Below are positions 1 through 10,751 of a stretch of 64,000 bases of DNA, in pieces. How positions within the stretch are numbered: position 1 is the first letter of the stretch; each line of letters starts with the position of its first letter. The DNA is from Coptis chinensis (lineage: Eukaryota; Streptophyta; Magnoliopsida; Ranunculales; Ranunculaceae): positions 9,273,501 through 9,337,500 of the forward strand of contig CM027382.1 of NCBI GenBank assembly GCA_015680905.1, read 5' to 3'. The notes below the pieces were generated by a model. That model worked only from the letters and a program-made list of their open reading frames with translations. It had not been told where the DNA came from and searched no databases. Both the position numbers and the translations under genes were made by a program.

Positions 1-855
1 ATATGCTTTGCAACTGTCTCATTGCAATAGTTAAGACATAAAAAAATATGTGCAATGGGAAATTAATACATGTAAGTTTGAGATAAAACTTAATCAAGCA
101 GATGATAGAGATTATGTTAGGTTGGACTTCGTTTGGCCACATGTCTGACCACACCACTTTTTGGAGGCAAATGGTTATACGTCGAAGGGGATGGGACTTA
201 TGCCCATATATAGGGTGACACTGACGGCAATCCTACCTATGTGATTGGAGATCCCATGAAGTAGGTTCAAAGGGAAAAACAAGTCACTTCGCCGTCCTGC
301 TGTACTATCGTCTTATTTATTTATGAGACGTCCCACCCTATGGCGAGATGGTACTATAGTATACTTTGTATAACTAGAATTGCAATGAGTAAGAATGAGT
401 TATTTTACTCTTATTGGAATCCATAGTCTATTTTATAATGAGATAGTGTATTTTAACTGCAATGTACACTTGATAGATATCTACCTACGTGAATGTAGAA
501 CTAGGTTGGTTCTTATGAGTATATCTGGGCAAGTACTCTAGAGTATTCATGGAACACGAGGCTGAGGGTAGGGCCAAAAAACGCAATAACCATGAAACAG
601 GGCATATAATAAAAGAGCAGTGTGGGTGCATGTGATCTATTTTACTACAAGGGAATGTTGGTTCAAAGATTTTTTAATCCACCACTTCTACGTATTATAA
701 AACATGTTACCCTATGACTGGTTTAAGCCCGTAAAGCACCAATATCTTATGCATTGTTTTTTCTATTCTCTCTGGCATTTAGTTAACCCATTTATTTTGT
801 AATATTCTATTCCAAAATAGTGGGGGACTATTAGTATTTTGAAATAGTGGAGGAT
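1..855 (+). mobile_element. Ty1/copia element, 3' internal tail
   Basis: This stretch runs directly into the LTR that starts at 856. A purine-rich tract (aaatagtggaggat) sits just before the LTR, as a polypurine tract should, so the element is on the plus strand and this is the end of its internal region. I see no pol domain here; the part in view looks like the non-coding tail. The element is incomplete because its left part lies outside the window. It is a fossil whose age cannot be estimated, since only one LTR is visible. Family assignment rests on the LTR form and is inference. Confidence 0.6.
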
Positions 856-1502
856 TGTTGGAATCTCTTATGTATTTCTAAATACTAGTGTGTGTGTGCA
901 AAGTGGAGGAGATGAACAAAGGGTGTTCTCTCCACTTTAGTGCATAGTAGATAGTCCCACATTGGTTATCCACCACATCGGGTAGGGTTCGGGCTTGAGT
1001 TTGGGCTTGGGCTTACTGTTGTAGGTAGTGGTTTGACCAATTGCCTAAACTTGTTTTGCTTTTTTCTTGAGCAACAAGTTTCGGTGTTCTATTAGGAGTT
1101 GGTCTCTCTTCCTTATCTATTTAGGAGACCGACCTAACCTTTATAAATAGGACTGTGAGTCCATAGAGGGAATGCACTTCAACATAACAAAACCCATCCA
1201 GAGAAACAGAACTCGCGACCTGCCCTATTCTTCTTCTTCTCTTCTTCCTGTAGCCGCCAGAGAGAGTTATATTGCTGTTCTAGAGAGTAGTTTGTTTTAG
1301 TGCAAAGTCAAGCTACTGTAAACCATTGAATCCTGTGAGGAAGACGCCACTGTTGTCTTTCTGCACCACTGGAATGGGCAAAATCTTTCTTTAAATTAAA
1401 GACAGCCTAATATGCGCCTTGGTTGTTCCTTGTTACTACTGTCATTCTCTACTGTTCTTTATGTTCTACTCTAGTTGCTGTGTTCATACAACTATTCTAA
1501 CA
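856..1502 (+). repeat. 3' LTR of a copia-type element
   Basis: The LTR begins TGTTGGAAT and ends ATTCTAACA, an almost perfect terminal inverted repeat of the kind found in copia LTRs. It holds a TATA box (TATAAATA, 1142-1149) followed by a pyrimidine-rich stretch near 1225-1250. The five bases on its left are internal element sequence, so no target duplication can be checked. It lies downstream of the F-box gene's stop codon, on the opposite strand. Confidence 0.7.
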
Positions 1503-1885
1503 GTTTCTCCCTTCTAAGCTAAGGGGCTATTTGGCACCTTAATCCAGGAAGCAGAGTTCTAGTTTGCTTTCTCCTAGTTTTATGCTTTCTGGCTTTGGTT
1601 CCGAAAGGGCCCCTAAATGTGTTACATCATTTATACTGAGTATAAGCAGTTACATATAGTTTAAATGGTCTATAGAGAAAAGCTAAGTCCTCTTAGTTTC
1701 CCAAAACACTGTGAATGGCTGGATGCAGTAGACTACACTGTACTATTTAAATTTTAAAAGGACTGAAGATGTTGTGCATCTGCACTACAAATACTCAAAA
1801 ACATTGTACTGTTGAAAATTGCGTACCTTAACAAGCCAAATTGGCATCGTTAGCTTTCGTCACATTCTAGATCCCTGTCAAAATG
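1503..1885. other. 3' flank of the F-box gene, no gene seen
   Basis: AT-rich sequence between the copia LTR and the stop codon of the minus-strand F-box gene. It probably contains that gene's 3' UTR. I see no coding region, RNA gene or repeat structure in it. Confidence 0.4.
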
Positions 1886-2746
1886 TTAGAAATATATCGA
1901 GCATCCAATTGTATATTCTTCACATTCTGATTCCTCATATAAAGCTCTGATGAATACCGCCGCAAGGTTCCCTAGATTATACTCCCCATAAAGATCGGTA
2001 TAAATGAAGGACTTGAGCTTCGGGGTACATAAGTTCAGCTTAATAGGCTTATTCCGAGGGTCAAATAGATGTACCACCTCTAACATCTCAAGTAAAGGAG
2101 TAGATACACTTAAAACATTGAGATACCTCCAAAAGCAACTACCTATGATCTGGTTTTTCAAAACTGCGAATCTAATAAGAACAACATCCCCATTAGAATC
2201 TCCATCAGGATGTATAACTCTTCTCATTTCCAAACTCGTGATCTCCGCAGTTGAACAAAATGTACTAGGCAATACAAATTGAAAATTCACACTTGGCTCT
2301 AATTTCATTACCTTAATATCTGAAGTAAAAAGATTACTAGGTAATTCAAAGTAGTCTTCATTAGACTCCAATTCAAGACTAAGTTCTTGTACATTTCTTC
2401 TTATCGCGGCGATCAGCCATGTATGTATACCACATGGCCTTAGTACAATTTCACATTGTAGACTAAACTTGTGTATATTAGTGTCTTCACGAATATATAA
2501 AAACCGATCAACAAAATTAACAAAGCGGGCACGTGCTATTTTCTTGCCTTTTTTGCATGTTTCAAGATGGAATCGGAAGTTGATATAAGGAGTAGACATG
2601 CATAAGTACCTCCAACGTTTTGCAAGTATACTTGTTTGAATCACCTTTTTCATGTCCATGGATGAAAAGATGGTATGAATGACATCATCTGGTAATGCAC
2701 TGATTCTGTCTCTTGTAGTATTGCTCTTGTTTTTCTTCATGTTCAC
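1886..2746 (-). CDS. F-box/LRR-type protein, copy A
   Basis: The product has 286 residues. Residues about 17-58 form an F-box (ALPDDVIHTIFSSM, then SILAKRWRYLC), the part that binds the SKP1 adaptor of SCF ubiquitin ligases. The rest has the leucine-rich pattern of the plant F-box/LRR/FBD family, for example LNVLSVSTPLLEMLEVVHL and LNLCTPKLKSFIY, which would select the substrate. The start is the Met before MKKNK; the F-box begins at the usual distance from it. Many family members are over 400 residues and end in an FBD domain, which is not seen here, so this copy may be short or have a further exon. Its upstream region and about two thirds of its coding sequence recur at 41332-42412. Substrate and pathway cannot be inferred. 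Confidence 0.8.
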   Translation of the reverse strand: MNMKKNKSNTTRDRISALPDDVIHTIFSSMDMKKVIQTSILAKRWRYLCMSTPYINFRFHLETCKKGKKIARARFVNFVDRFLYIREDTNIHKFSLQCEIVLRPCGIHTWLIAAIRRNVQELSLELESNEDYFELPSNLFTSDIKVMKLEPSVNFQFVLPSTFCSTAEITSLEMRRVIHPDGDSNGDVVLIRFAVLKNQIIGSCFWRYLNVLSVSTPLLEMLEVVHLFDPRNKPIKLNLCTPKLKSFIYTDLYGEYNLGNLAAVFIRALYEESECEEYTIGCSIYF

Positions 2747-2859
2747 AGTTCACCTTTCTTTTTTTCTTCTGTGTTTCAATCTTTAACTGCTAAGACAGAA
2801 AACTAAACGACCATTACACCTAAGTGAAGAGGGGAAAAAAAATAAAAAAATCACGGTAT

Positions 2860-2947
2860 GGGGACGCGAGGAGTCGAACCCCTCGTAAATCTGGCAATGC
2901 GGACCCTAGGACACTGCAAGAAACCATTTTGTCTGAGGTACATCCCC
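2860..2947 (-). other. tRNA-like segment upstream of F-box copy A
   Basis: On the minus strand an 88-base segment starts GGGGATG and ends CGTCCCC, which pair as a 7-bp acceptor-like stem with one G-U pair. Near its 3' end is a T-arm-like hairpin (CGAGG, GGTTCGACT, CCTCG). A central stem GCAGTG/CATTGC also forms, but its loop is 12 bases, too long for an anticodon loop, and the D-arm region does not match the A box well. The length would fit a type II tRNA (Leu/Ser). I take it as a degenerate or tRNA-derived sequence, not a working tRNA gene. The paired positions are kept in the copy at 42046-42128. Confidence 0.3.
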
Positions 2948-2984
2948 GTTAAGGGCTAAATAATTAAAATATAAATAGGCATAC

Positions 2985-3160
2985 CTGAAATATCTACTTC
3001 TCTCAATTGCGCCAAATTTTCAGATTGAAACATGTACTTTACACTTGTAATTTTGTAAAAAATCTTAGATTTCATGTACTCTATGGTCCCGTGTGGGTAC
3101 TTCTTGCACATGTTAAAATTGAATAGTGGCCGTTACTCTTTACTTAATAAAGTTCATGGC
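2985..3160 (-). other. exon-like segment upstream of F-box copy A
   Basis: On the minus strand this matches the open segment at 42176-42340 and ends in a plausible splice donor (TTTCAG before GTATGCC). The peptide read from the other copy includes FNFNMCKKYPHGTIEYM. I do not recognise the family. It may be an upstream exon of the F-box locus or a relic of another gene. Support is limited to the open frame, the donor and its presence in both duplicate units. Confidence 0.25.
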
Positions 3161-3230
3161 CTAAAAATCTAGTAGTCCAAGATGATGTATGGAGCGGATA
3201 CTACATTTTCTTCATTGACTTTAGGGGAGA

Positions 3231-3840
3231 TTGAAAGTGTCTGAATCAAAAGGTATCAAATAACTTGACAGATATGGCTCTAGTCCACGAATGAACATTT
3301 GGTTCTTCTTTACTTGGGTATCCACTATATAAGGAACATACCTCGATAGTTTATTGAACTTAGTCACGTACTCTGTAACAATTTTCCTTCCTTGGGTCAA
3401 ATTAAAAAATTGTTCAATTAATTGCTCCTTAACAACATTAGGAACAAACTTTCCCTCAAATCTTACCTTGAAATCCTCCCAAGTCATAGCTCCTACATCC
3501 ACACTATCCTTGATAGACCTCCACCAAAATAAAGTGTACCTCTCCAACTGGTGAGAAGCCAACTCTTGTTTTAGCACCTCACTGAGTTGCATCTTAGCAA
3601 ACACAGACTCACACTTAGTGACTCATTTCTCAGCATCAATGACCCATTTCTCTCTATTGAACTTCTGGCCACCTAAAGTTGCAAAATCCTTGTTTCTCCT
3701 AGCAAAAGGATCCCCTAGATTAGCATGTTGACCACTATGAACAGTTTGCACTAACTCAGTTAATATTGCTCCCAAATCAACAGATATGGTATTACTTCCA
3801 GTACCAGTAATGTCATTGTCATCTCTAGTGATCGCCTTAA
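3231..3840 (-). pseudogene. gag fragment of gypsy element G
   Basis: The minus-strand peptide has the retrotransposon gag signature, including YTLFWWRSIKD, TWEDFKVRFEGKFVPN and a following run with LTQGRKIVTEYVTKFNKLS. This is the capsid part of a Ty3/gypsy Gag, which in a living element assembles the virus-like particle. Sequence upstream to about 3840 continues the protein less clearly, and the primer-binding site follows at the expected distance. It is a broken fossil with a few interruptions and no pol attached. Confidence 0.75.
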
Positions 3841-4249
3841 AACAAAACAGACTTCTATTATAACTCCAAACATTTTAAACTCAAACACACACAATCACTA
3901 CATTCCGAGAATCACATAGACCTTCTTATTCTAGGCTAATAACCACTGGGCTCTGATACCAAACTGTCACACCCCAAATTTTGAGTAATCAGATGTTCAA
4001 TAAAAAATTCACATTTCCGACTAATATCTAATCACTCAAGACCTAGGGTGTGAACTGGGAACGACACATATGTGTCCACGTCTGGATAAACAGAATTAAA
4101 ACATTTAAAACTACAAATGTAATCTCATAACCAACTCAATCATGTAAACTTCAAATAAATAAACAACCAATGCAACTTCCAATAAATATCCATTAAAGCT
4201 CCACCTCCATTATCCAAATAGTCAATTACATAATTTTGACCAACGTAAA

Positions 4250-5955
4250 TGATAAGCACCTAAAACTGTAATATTAAACCCCGAGAGACATAGCATTTTG
4301 GTCGATTATGTGTTTAATAATCATGTAATAATTATATTTTTGTACTTTTGCAGGTTTCCGCAATTAAAATAAATATAGTGATAAAACATGCATCGAGAAG
4401 CACGGAATACGGGGAATATTTGAAGTTTCCCACTCAACCACCCGGAAGCCCAACAAAGCGACTAGAGCGAAGTTTCCAAAAGAACAAAACCGGTCGCGAG
4501 CGGGTTCACATATAAAGAAGACAAACTTCCGAGCTCAAATCGGATAAATCTAGATGCCGACGTTGGCTAGTGAAGCTGCCATAGCGACTTCGGCTTAATT
4601 TAACTCTGTAGCAAAGGACAAAAGTCGTAAAAACGCCAAAATCGGCGCCGCCACTAGACACACTAAGTGGACCCACTCTGCGGGCCCAGAAGGCATGACG
4701 AGTCAGCATAGGCATGTGGCAAAGGATGGTTTCAATTTGGTACCACCTGGCAAGAGAGAAGACACGTACCAATTCAAACCAGGTGGTTTGAATTGAAATG
4801 AGCTACAAAACAAAAACTTAAAAAGCAAAAAGACAAAAAGTTAAAACAAAACTTTGATTTTCAAAGTTTTGAACCATTCAATTAGCATAAGGCCAAATCT
4901 TAATTAAATCATTCACGGATAGCCTTCCTATATCAGCCTATATATATGAGGGGGTGGCCTTCGTATATCTTCCTTCAGCATTTTCATGCTTAAGCTTCCG
5001 CCTAGTTAGTTTATTTCTTCAGTACTTACATTCTGTCATTTCCATTCCAGCAGCTTAAATACTGTAAGTTATTTTACCCTTAATAACAGTCATTTCTTTT
5101 CTAGTTTAATTCCTGTCCTTCATTTATTTACTTAATGTATACAGCAAGTTTTATTATTCCTTCTATGACCATGAGCTAATCCCCCCCCCCCTCAGGGGGA
5201 GGGTTATGTTGCTCGTGTAAAAATCCAGATTGACTCTTTAATATTCTAGAGTCACTACTTAGGAATTAGGCTTAGATTTGACATCCAGTCCCAAAATGAC
5301 TGAGACTGTGCAAAGTTGGACTGCTGATGCTCCAGAATAGTCTCGCGCGCGACTCTCTGGTGTCAGACAGCTCTCTAATTCGTCCAGCTAATGTGAAATC
5401 GAGCCAGGAGCTGAAATAATATACCAGAGATGAGATATTATTGAAACTCCTTATGCTAGTGAAATGCGACCTAGAGATGTGGGCATGCACTAGGGATCAA
5501 TACTCGACGTCGTCTCCGAAAACGAGATGAATTAGAGATGTAGTGATGTGGTAATATAAACTGTTGAAAAATGATTCTCGCATGAGTATGACTAACTCTC
5601 TCCCTGTTTCTCTATTTTTGTTTACCTACATATAATCGCCGTAGTAATTTACATTATTTGCATTACCGTTAATTTAATTAAAACTAACTAAAAAGAAACC
5701 TAAAAATCCTACTCACCAAAAGTTGTAATTCCAGTTGTGAATCTATCCGAGCCCTAAGGTTTGGACGATCCCTTACTTGACCTATTCTACCAAACCCACG
5801 TGAGTAAAGTAACTTGACTAAAATGTACGACTATACGGACGTTGGACTTTGGACTTTGGACTTAGGTCTTTGGACTTCGGACTTTGGACTGTGGACCTCG
5901 GACTTAAGAAAATAAGTAACTGAAATCAATAAACGTGTAAAGAGCGTTTTTATCA
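4250..5955 (+). mobile_element. S1: solo LTR, Athila/Tat-like
   Basis: A complete LTR with no internal region. It starts TGATAAGCACC, ends TTTTATCA and is flanked by a perfect 5-bp target duplication, gtaaa (4245-4249 and 5956-5960). The start and the paragraph near 4260-4370 match S2 and, more distantly, the LTRs of Z and V (TGATAAG start, aaccccg, intron-like gtttccg segment). Solo LTRs arise by recombination between the two LTRs of one element. It is inserted in the LTR of G. It contains a poly-C/poly-G inverted tract near 5180-5207 and a heptamer array. It holds short chance ORFs only. Confidence 0.85.
5842..5905. repeat. Heptamer tandem array (TTGGACT-like)
   Basis: About nine imperfect copies of a 7-bp unit (ggacttt / ggacttg variants) lie near the 3' end of solo LTR S1. 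It looks like a short minisatellite formed inside the LTR. No function is suggested. Confidence 0.8.
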
Positions 5956-7734
5956 GTAAACTAGTATTCTAAATTACAATCCTTCCAAAGGTAATAGTAA
6001 AGAAAAACTAAAAATAAATATAACTCCAAGGCTTAGCAAATCCAAGTCCAATATCTCACTTCACTGCTCTCCACCAACTACGCTCCCAAGAACGCATCCC
6101 CGTTGCAAAACAAAAGGAAACATGGGGTTAGCAAATTGAATTTACTGGTGTGGGTGTCCTAAATGCAATGCTCATGATAGTTCATAACAATATAACACAC
6201 ATTATCACCATGAAGATACGTATACCATGTCCATATCATTTGGCTATGATAGAGACAACGATCCCTTGTCACCAACTAACAAGAGAAATTTAGTTTCTCT
6301 TAACGTGCAATCTTTGTAATACATAACAATATATTACAGAAATTAATATAATATTGTAACCAATTATCTAAATAATAAATAAAATAAATATATACAATAC
6401 TTTAGCTCTTTGCTGCCTAGAGTGAGCTTCATCCCTGTAATAAGGATTAGATAGCCCACCCTCCTACAAAAACATGGTTAATTCAATAATAACAATAAAT
6501 ATACCAATATCACATGAATCCACATAACCAAGGTTTACGTCACATCTCTTAGTGAGGCAAAGGACATTTAGTTCCTCCCTTAAAAGATGGAACCTAGCCA
6601 TAAATTCTAATCCCATATTTACATCATATCTCTTAGAGATGAAATATGTTATCATCATGAGTATATGAAATGTCCATCTTAGTCTAGTAAAGTCATAGTT
6701 ATTCTAATGATTTCACATCCATATAATATATTAATTACAACAAACAAAATAAATTTCCAAGATCAAAAGTGTTCCCGTGCAATATTTCTTATTTCACTCC
6801 AAAAAGCTACGTGTTTCAAAAACTAACTCAATTGTCATGCCAACATACCAATATTATCAAAATCACACTTGAGATAGATTTGTAACAAATTCCAGGTTGT
6901 ATAAAATCATGAACAATAGCTGAAAACAAAAATAAACTCATAAAATAAAGCATTTTCCATTTACTACTTAACCAATACCAAGAGACTCGTCTTTCCATGC
7001 CTCGACTGACATCCCACCGTCAGATATGCCTGATATCTTACTGGGTATGAGTGTATGACTATTATGTGTGTTGAATATACAAATCAAATTTGAAGAAAAT
7101 CCATGACTAGGTCATCCTTCATCTACGTCTAAACTTATCACTGTACAGTGCAATTTTCTGAAGTAGTTTATACTACGACTAGTCACGCTTATGTGCCTCA
7201 ATAGAACTCCAACCGTTAGATCTACCTATAATTTTAGTATGTCATACTATAGTGTTTTGGGAAGCTATAGGTCATATCAAATTGGAGATAATTAGGAGTT
7301 TGGGAACTCTATCCAAGCAGTACTAAGAGACTGCGATGTGCAAATTTTAAGTGTATTATCACTGTTTATCTTCCTCATATAAACCCATACATTCTAATAT
7401 GGCTTCTTACTTCTACATTCATATAAACAATAAATATAAGATAAATATATCATGTTTCTATGAAATACCAAAAGTCTAACTCACCTTGTTGAAGAAATAC
7501 GAAACAAAGACAATAAAAATAATATTTTATCTCCCTTCTTCTTTCTTCATTCTTGGTTTCTTCTTTTTCTTCTTCTTCCTCTTTTTCTTGTTCTTGGAGG
7601 CTAGGGTTTTCAACTTTTTGAAAAAAATAATAATAAAATATATTTACGAATTTAATTAAAACCTAAATATTAAAACACCTGTTCTTGTCATTATGGACTT
7701 CCAAATGGTTCAAAAATGACCTAAGAGCATCTCT
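5956..7734 (-). repeat. Middle block of the LTR of gypsy element G
   Basis: After the S1 target duplication, LTR sequence of G resumes and runs to MITE M1. It is AT-rich and non-coding, with a pyrimidine-rich tract near 7530-7600. The orientation follows from the primer-binding site at 3950-3961. Assignment to the same LTR as 3965-4249 and 41195-41331 is inferred from the continuous nesting and the matching inverted ends, not from comparison with a second copy. Confidence 0.6.
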
Positions 7735-8103
7735 AGGTGGTGGTAGTACCACCTGCATGTTTGAAGTCGAAATTTGAGGAAAGTATCCTCAAAATTTGAC
7801 CAACTCTAGGTGGAGGCAAATAACAGTCGTAAATTTTGAATAGGAAACCTTACGCGACATTGATATTGTTGCACGACATTACCACTGTCGCCCCAGGTTG
7901 AAAAAAGTGGAAAAAAAATCCCACGCGACATTCCCACTGTCGCGCCAAATTGAAAAAGTCAAAAAAAGAACCCACGCGACATTCAAAGCGGCACACAATA
8001 TTACCACTGTCGTGCAACATTCCCATCCGAAATCACAAATTTGCATCCAAGGATAGGGCTAGATAGGTGATAACTCCACATTTGCCTCCACCTAGAGATG
8101 CTC
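7735..8103. mobile_element. M1: MITE with 16-bp perfect terminal inverted repeats
   Basis: The ends GAGCATCTCTAGGTGG (7735-7750) and CCACCTAGAGATGCTC (8088-8103) are perfect inverted repeats around a 369-bp non-coding body. The body has two to three copies of a motif built on cgcgacattnccactgtcg. Size, perfect ends and lack of coding make it a non-autonomous DNA transposon. The bases on its left read taa, which would suit a PIF/Harbinger target duplication, but element X starts immediately on the right, so the other copy cannot be verified. Confidence 0.8.
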
Positions 8104-8753
8104 TGTGTGTACATATTTTAACAAATAGATATGTGACGTGTGGCAACATCTTCTTAAGGCTCGGATATGGTCTTGGTGTGGGTAGGAAATATCATAACAC
8201 ACTTTAAGTCCAAATCCTGACTAACTTACTTCCTAGGTTTGAAAGTAAAATAAGAAAAGAAGGCTCGAAATTGGTTGGAGTAGTAAGCTCGAAGAACTGG
8301 GGGTTCGGAACTGGTTGGAGTAGTAGGCTCGGAGAACCAACTCCTGACTATGAACACCAAATTTAGAACTACTAAGTTTAGAACTCCAACTCCCAATCCG
8401 AACCTAAACATGTTTCCTTGTTGTTCAAGTCAATAAAGAAGACTTATTGACTTGGGAAACATGAGCTTCTAGAAGAGTCTAGATAAAACTTAACGAGAGA
8501 TTGTTTCCTAGTTAAACACTAATTATTTAATTCACAAGTAGTTATAGGAAACCTAATCTATTTTTATAAATAGAATAGTTGAACTACGCTTTGAGTTTGA
8601 TTCCTCTTCACAGGATACGTAGGCAGCCATTAAAAAACGTGGTTTAATTCATCATCTTCTAAATCTCATCTTCTTCTTGATTCAATACTTTTTATTGTTC
8701 TTTGATCATCAACAAAATACTTGTGTTTCTAGATTAGGAAAAATCATCATACA
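8104..8753 (+). repeat. 5' LTR of X
   Basis: It starts TGTGTGTACATA and ends TCATACA, with a TATA box (TATAAATA, 8565-8572). Downstream of it lies the block GAACTACG, TTTGATTCC, GGATACGTAGGCAG (8581-8626), which is shared with the LTRs of Y and W. A unit of about 45 bp built on ttcggaactggttggagtag occurs about twice here and about four times in the 3' LTR, so it varies in copy number. Confidence 0.85.
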
Positions 8754-8899
8754 ATTGGCGCCGTTTGTGGGGAACCATATAGAATTGATTTGATTTCTTG
8801 GTCAAATTTTTTTCGATTCTAGTTTCTCTTACTCACCAATTTTTCTTGGGTTTTTTGTCCTTAAAAAAAATCTTCTTTTCTTCACTTTGATTCAAAGTC

Positions 8900-10250
8900 A
8901 TGGTTACTACAAGAGCCAACACAAATCAAGATAATGAGGGGAATAATGAGATCAATAACCCACATGTTACTGATCAAAGACAATTTGGACGTAGAAGAAT
9001 TGTCGTTTTGGACAGGGGTGTGAAGAAGATGAGCCTAACAACGATACCCCCTAATTGGCCATAACCAACCAAGCCATCATGGATGTTGTGATGGCCGAAC
9101 GTGGTTGCATTTTTTTCCAAGACTACTACCACACGAAGGAAGGTTGCTGCCTACTGATGGAAACTCGAGGGGGCAATTCCGTCCACCAAGTCTCGACCAT
9201 GGTGAAGGTTACATCCCTATGCCCTATATCCTTTTCTTCATTGGGTACTATAGTGACCAACTAGATTCAGATTATAATCCAGAATTGGATCCAACCTGAC
9301 ACTCCAGTTCACACGAAACTGACTTCCCTTGGTATTCAAGTTCTCAAGGTACTGAGGATGGACGTCTGAATGTGTTTGCCCAGAATCCACAACTCTCAAT
9401 GTCACCCTCAGTACGAAGAAGACTTTCAGTTCCAAGGGAACCTTCATTACCTCGGCATCTCCCAGTTCCCCAATCTAGTTTTGAAAACTCATCCACTCAA
9501 TCGTGGGAACCAAAACCACGTTATCATCGAGATTAGAACTACGAGAGTCCAGGTCCGAGGTATAACAACGAGAGAACTCCAACTCATGAACCGACTACTA
9601 TTGCACAGCTCCAGGCGTAAATACTAGAGAAACTGCGAGGTTCGAAACCAACCAAGATAGATGAGTTAGTCGTTCAATCAGTAATCGAGGGAGACATTGG
9701 AACTCTTTTTTCAAGACATGTTATGAGCGGATATATCCCCCATGATTATAAACAACCAAAGTTCTCTAAATTTAATGGCAAAGGAGATTCGGTCTCTCAT
9801 GTGCTCGGTTATCGTCAAGCAATGGTGGGTCTTTCTAAGGAAGATCATTATTTGTGTCAATATTTTGCTTCAAGTTTTCTAGACTCGGCACTCATCTGGT
9901 ACACGAAGCTTCCCCAGGGGCTTTCACGAGTTTAAGGAGTTATCTATCAATTTCTTTGTGAAATTCAGTTGCAATCGACCCTACATTAAGACCGTTGATG
10001 CACTGTTTGACATGAAAATTCAGAAGGACGAGCGTATTAGGGATTTCACCAAAAGATTCAACAAGGTTCAATTAGAAAAGGATTAGATGTTTATGAGAGA
10101 TCCTCCAGTGGTGCATCCTGATGCTAACATGTACTATTTCCAAGTAATGTTACACTACTCTTAGCCTCTAAGAGACAAAATTTTCACAAATTTGGATCTG
10201 CTTCCACAACACTGGGGGCATGATCTATGCCAATCAATTTTCAATAAAAG
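8900..10250 (+). pseudogene. gag of element X
   Basis: The reading starts with MVTTRANTNQDNEGNN at 8900. Later blocks carry the retrotransposon gag signature: FSKFNGKGDSVSHVLGYRQA, DSALIWYTKLPQG, then FKELSINFFVKFSCN further on. In an active relative this would form the particle capsid. It is a fossil with several interruptions, about five or more. No protease, reverse transcriptase or integrase follows it. Confidence 0.65.
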
Positions 10251-10751
10251 TTATATTTCTCTTTTCAGAGCATTGTTTCTTTTTTAATTTTCTGCTGGGA
10301 TACTTTTTGGAAGTTGGGTGAGAGATCTCATATGTTGGCCAAAGTTGTATCAGAACCTTTAGAAAGCTTTCTTGGGATGATGAGTGAAAGATCTCATGTG
10401 TTATTCCCCGTGTGATGGAGAAATTAGTTTAACTTAGCTTGGATTTTATCCTCCTAAGAGCAGTTCTAATGCCTTATGTTTATAAGTGTTGGTTTATGCA
10501 TTAGATACCAAATCATTTAAGGACTTTACAGGAAATAATACAGGGGCACACCTTACGTTCCTACAACGCCTTATTTCTTAACAAAACTAAAGGTATTTAC
10601 AAAAATTGACATAGGGGCAAACCCTATTTTCTTACAAAACCTTGTTTTTCTAAGATTTGCAATACAAATTTGTATAAAATATAATTTGACACTTCTGTCA
10701 TTTTCCCTCGACGGTCAAATGTGCGACTATCGGATAGAAAATATGGGCATA
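10251..10751. other. Internal non-coding sequence of X
   Basis: AT-rich sequence after gag. I see no gene, no RNA gene and no clear repeat in it. Confidence 0.4.

Larger units (their letters stand above)
2154..3230. repeat. F-box locus duplication, unit A
   Basis: This segment matches 41332-42412 closely by eye, with small indels. The match begins at the tttttcaaaac string inside the F-box coding region and runs through the F-box start codon, the tRNA-like segment and the exon-like segment to about 3225-3230, where retroelement sequence starts. The two units are in the same orientation and were probably a tandem duplication before retroelements separated them. Confidence 0.85.

Noticed and set aside
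2860-2947. Functional tRNA gene of type II
   Set aside because: The anticodon loop is 12 bases and the D arm is poor, so it is only reported as tRNA-like.
4506-5490. Two minus-strand ORFs (88 and 72 residues) inside solo LTR S1
   Set aside because: Chance ORFs in non-coding LTR sequence with no matching frame in S2.
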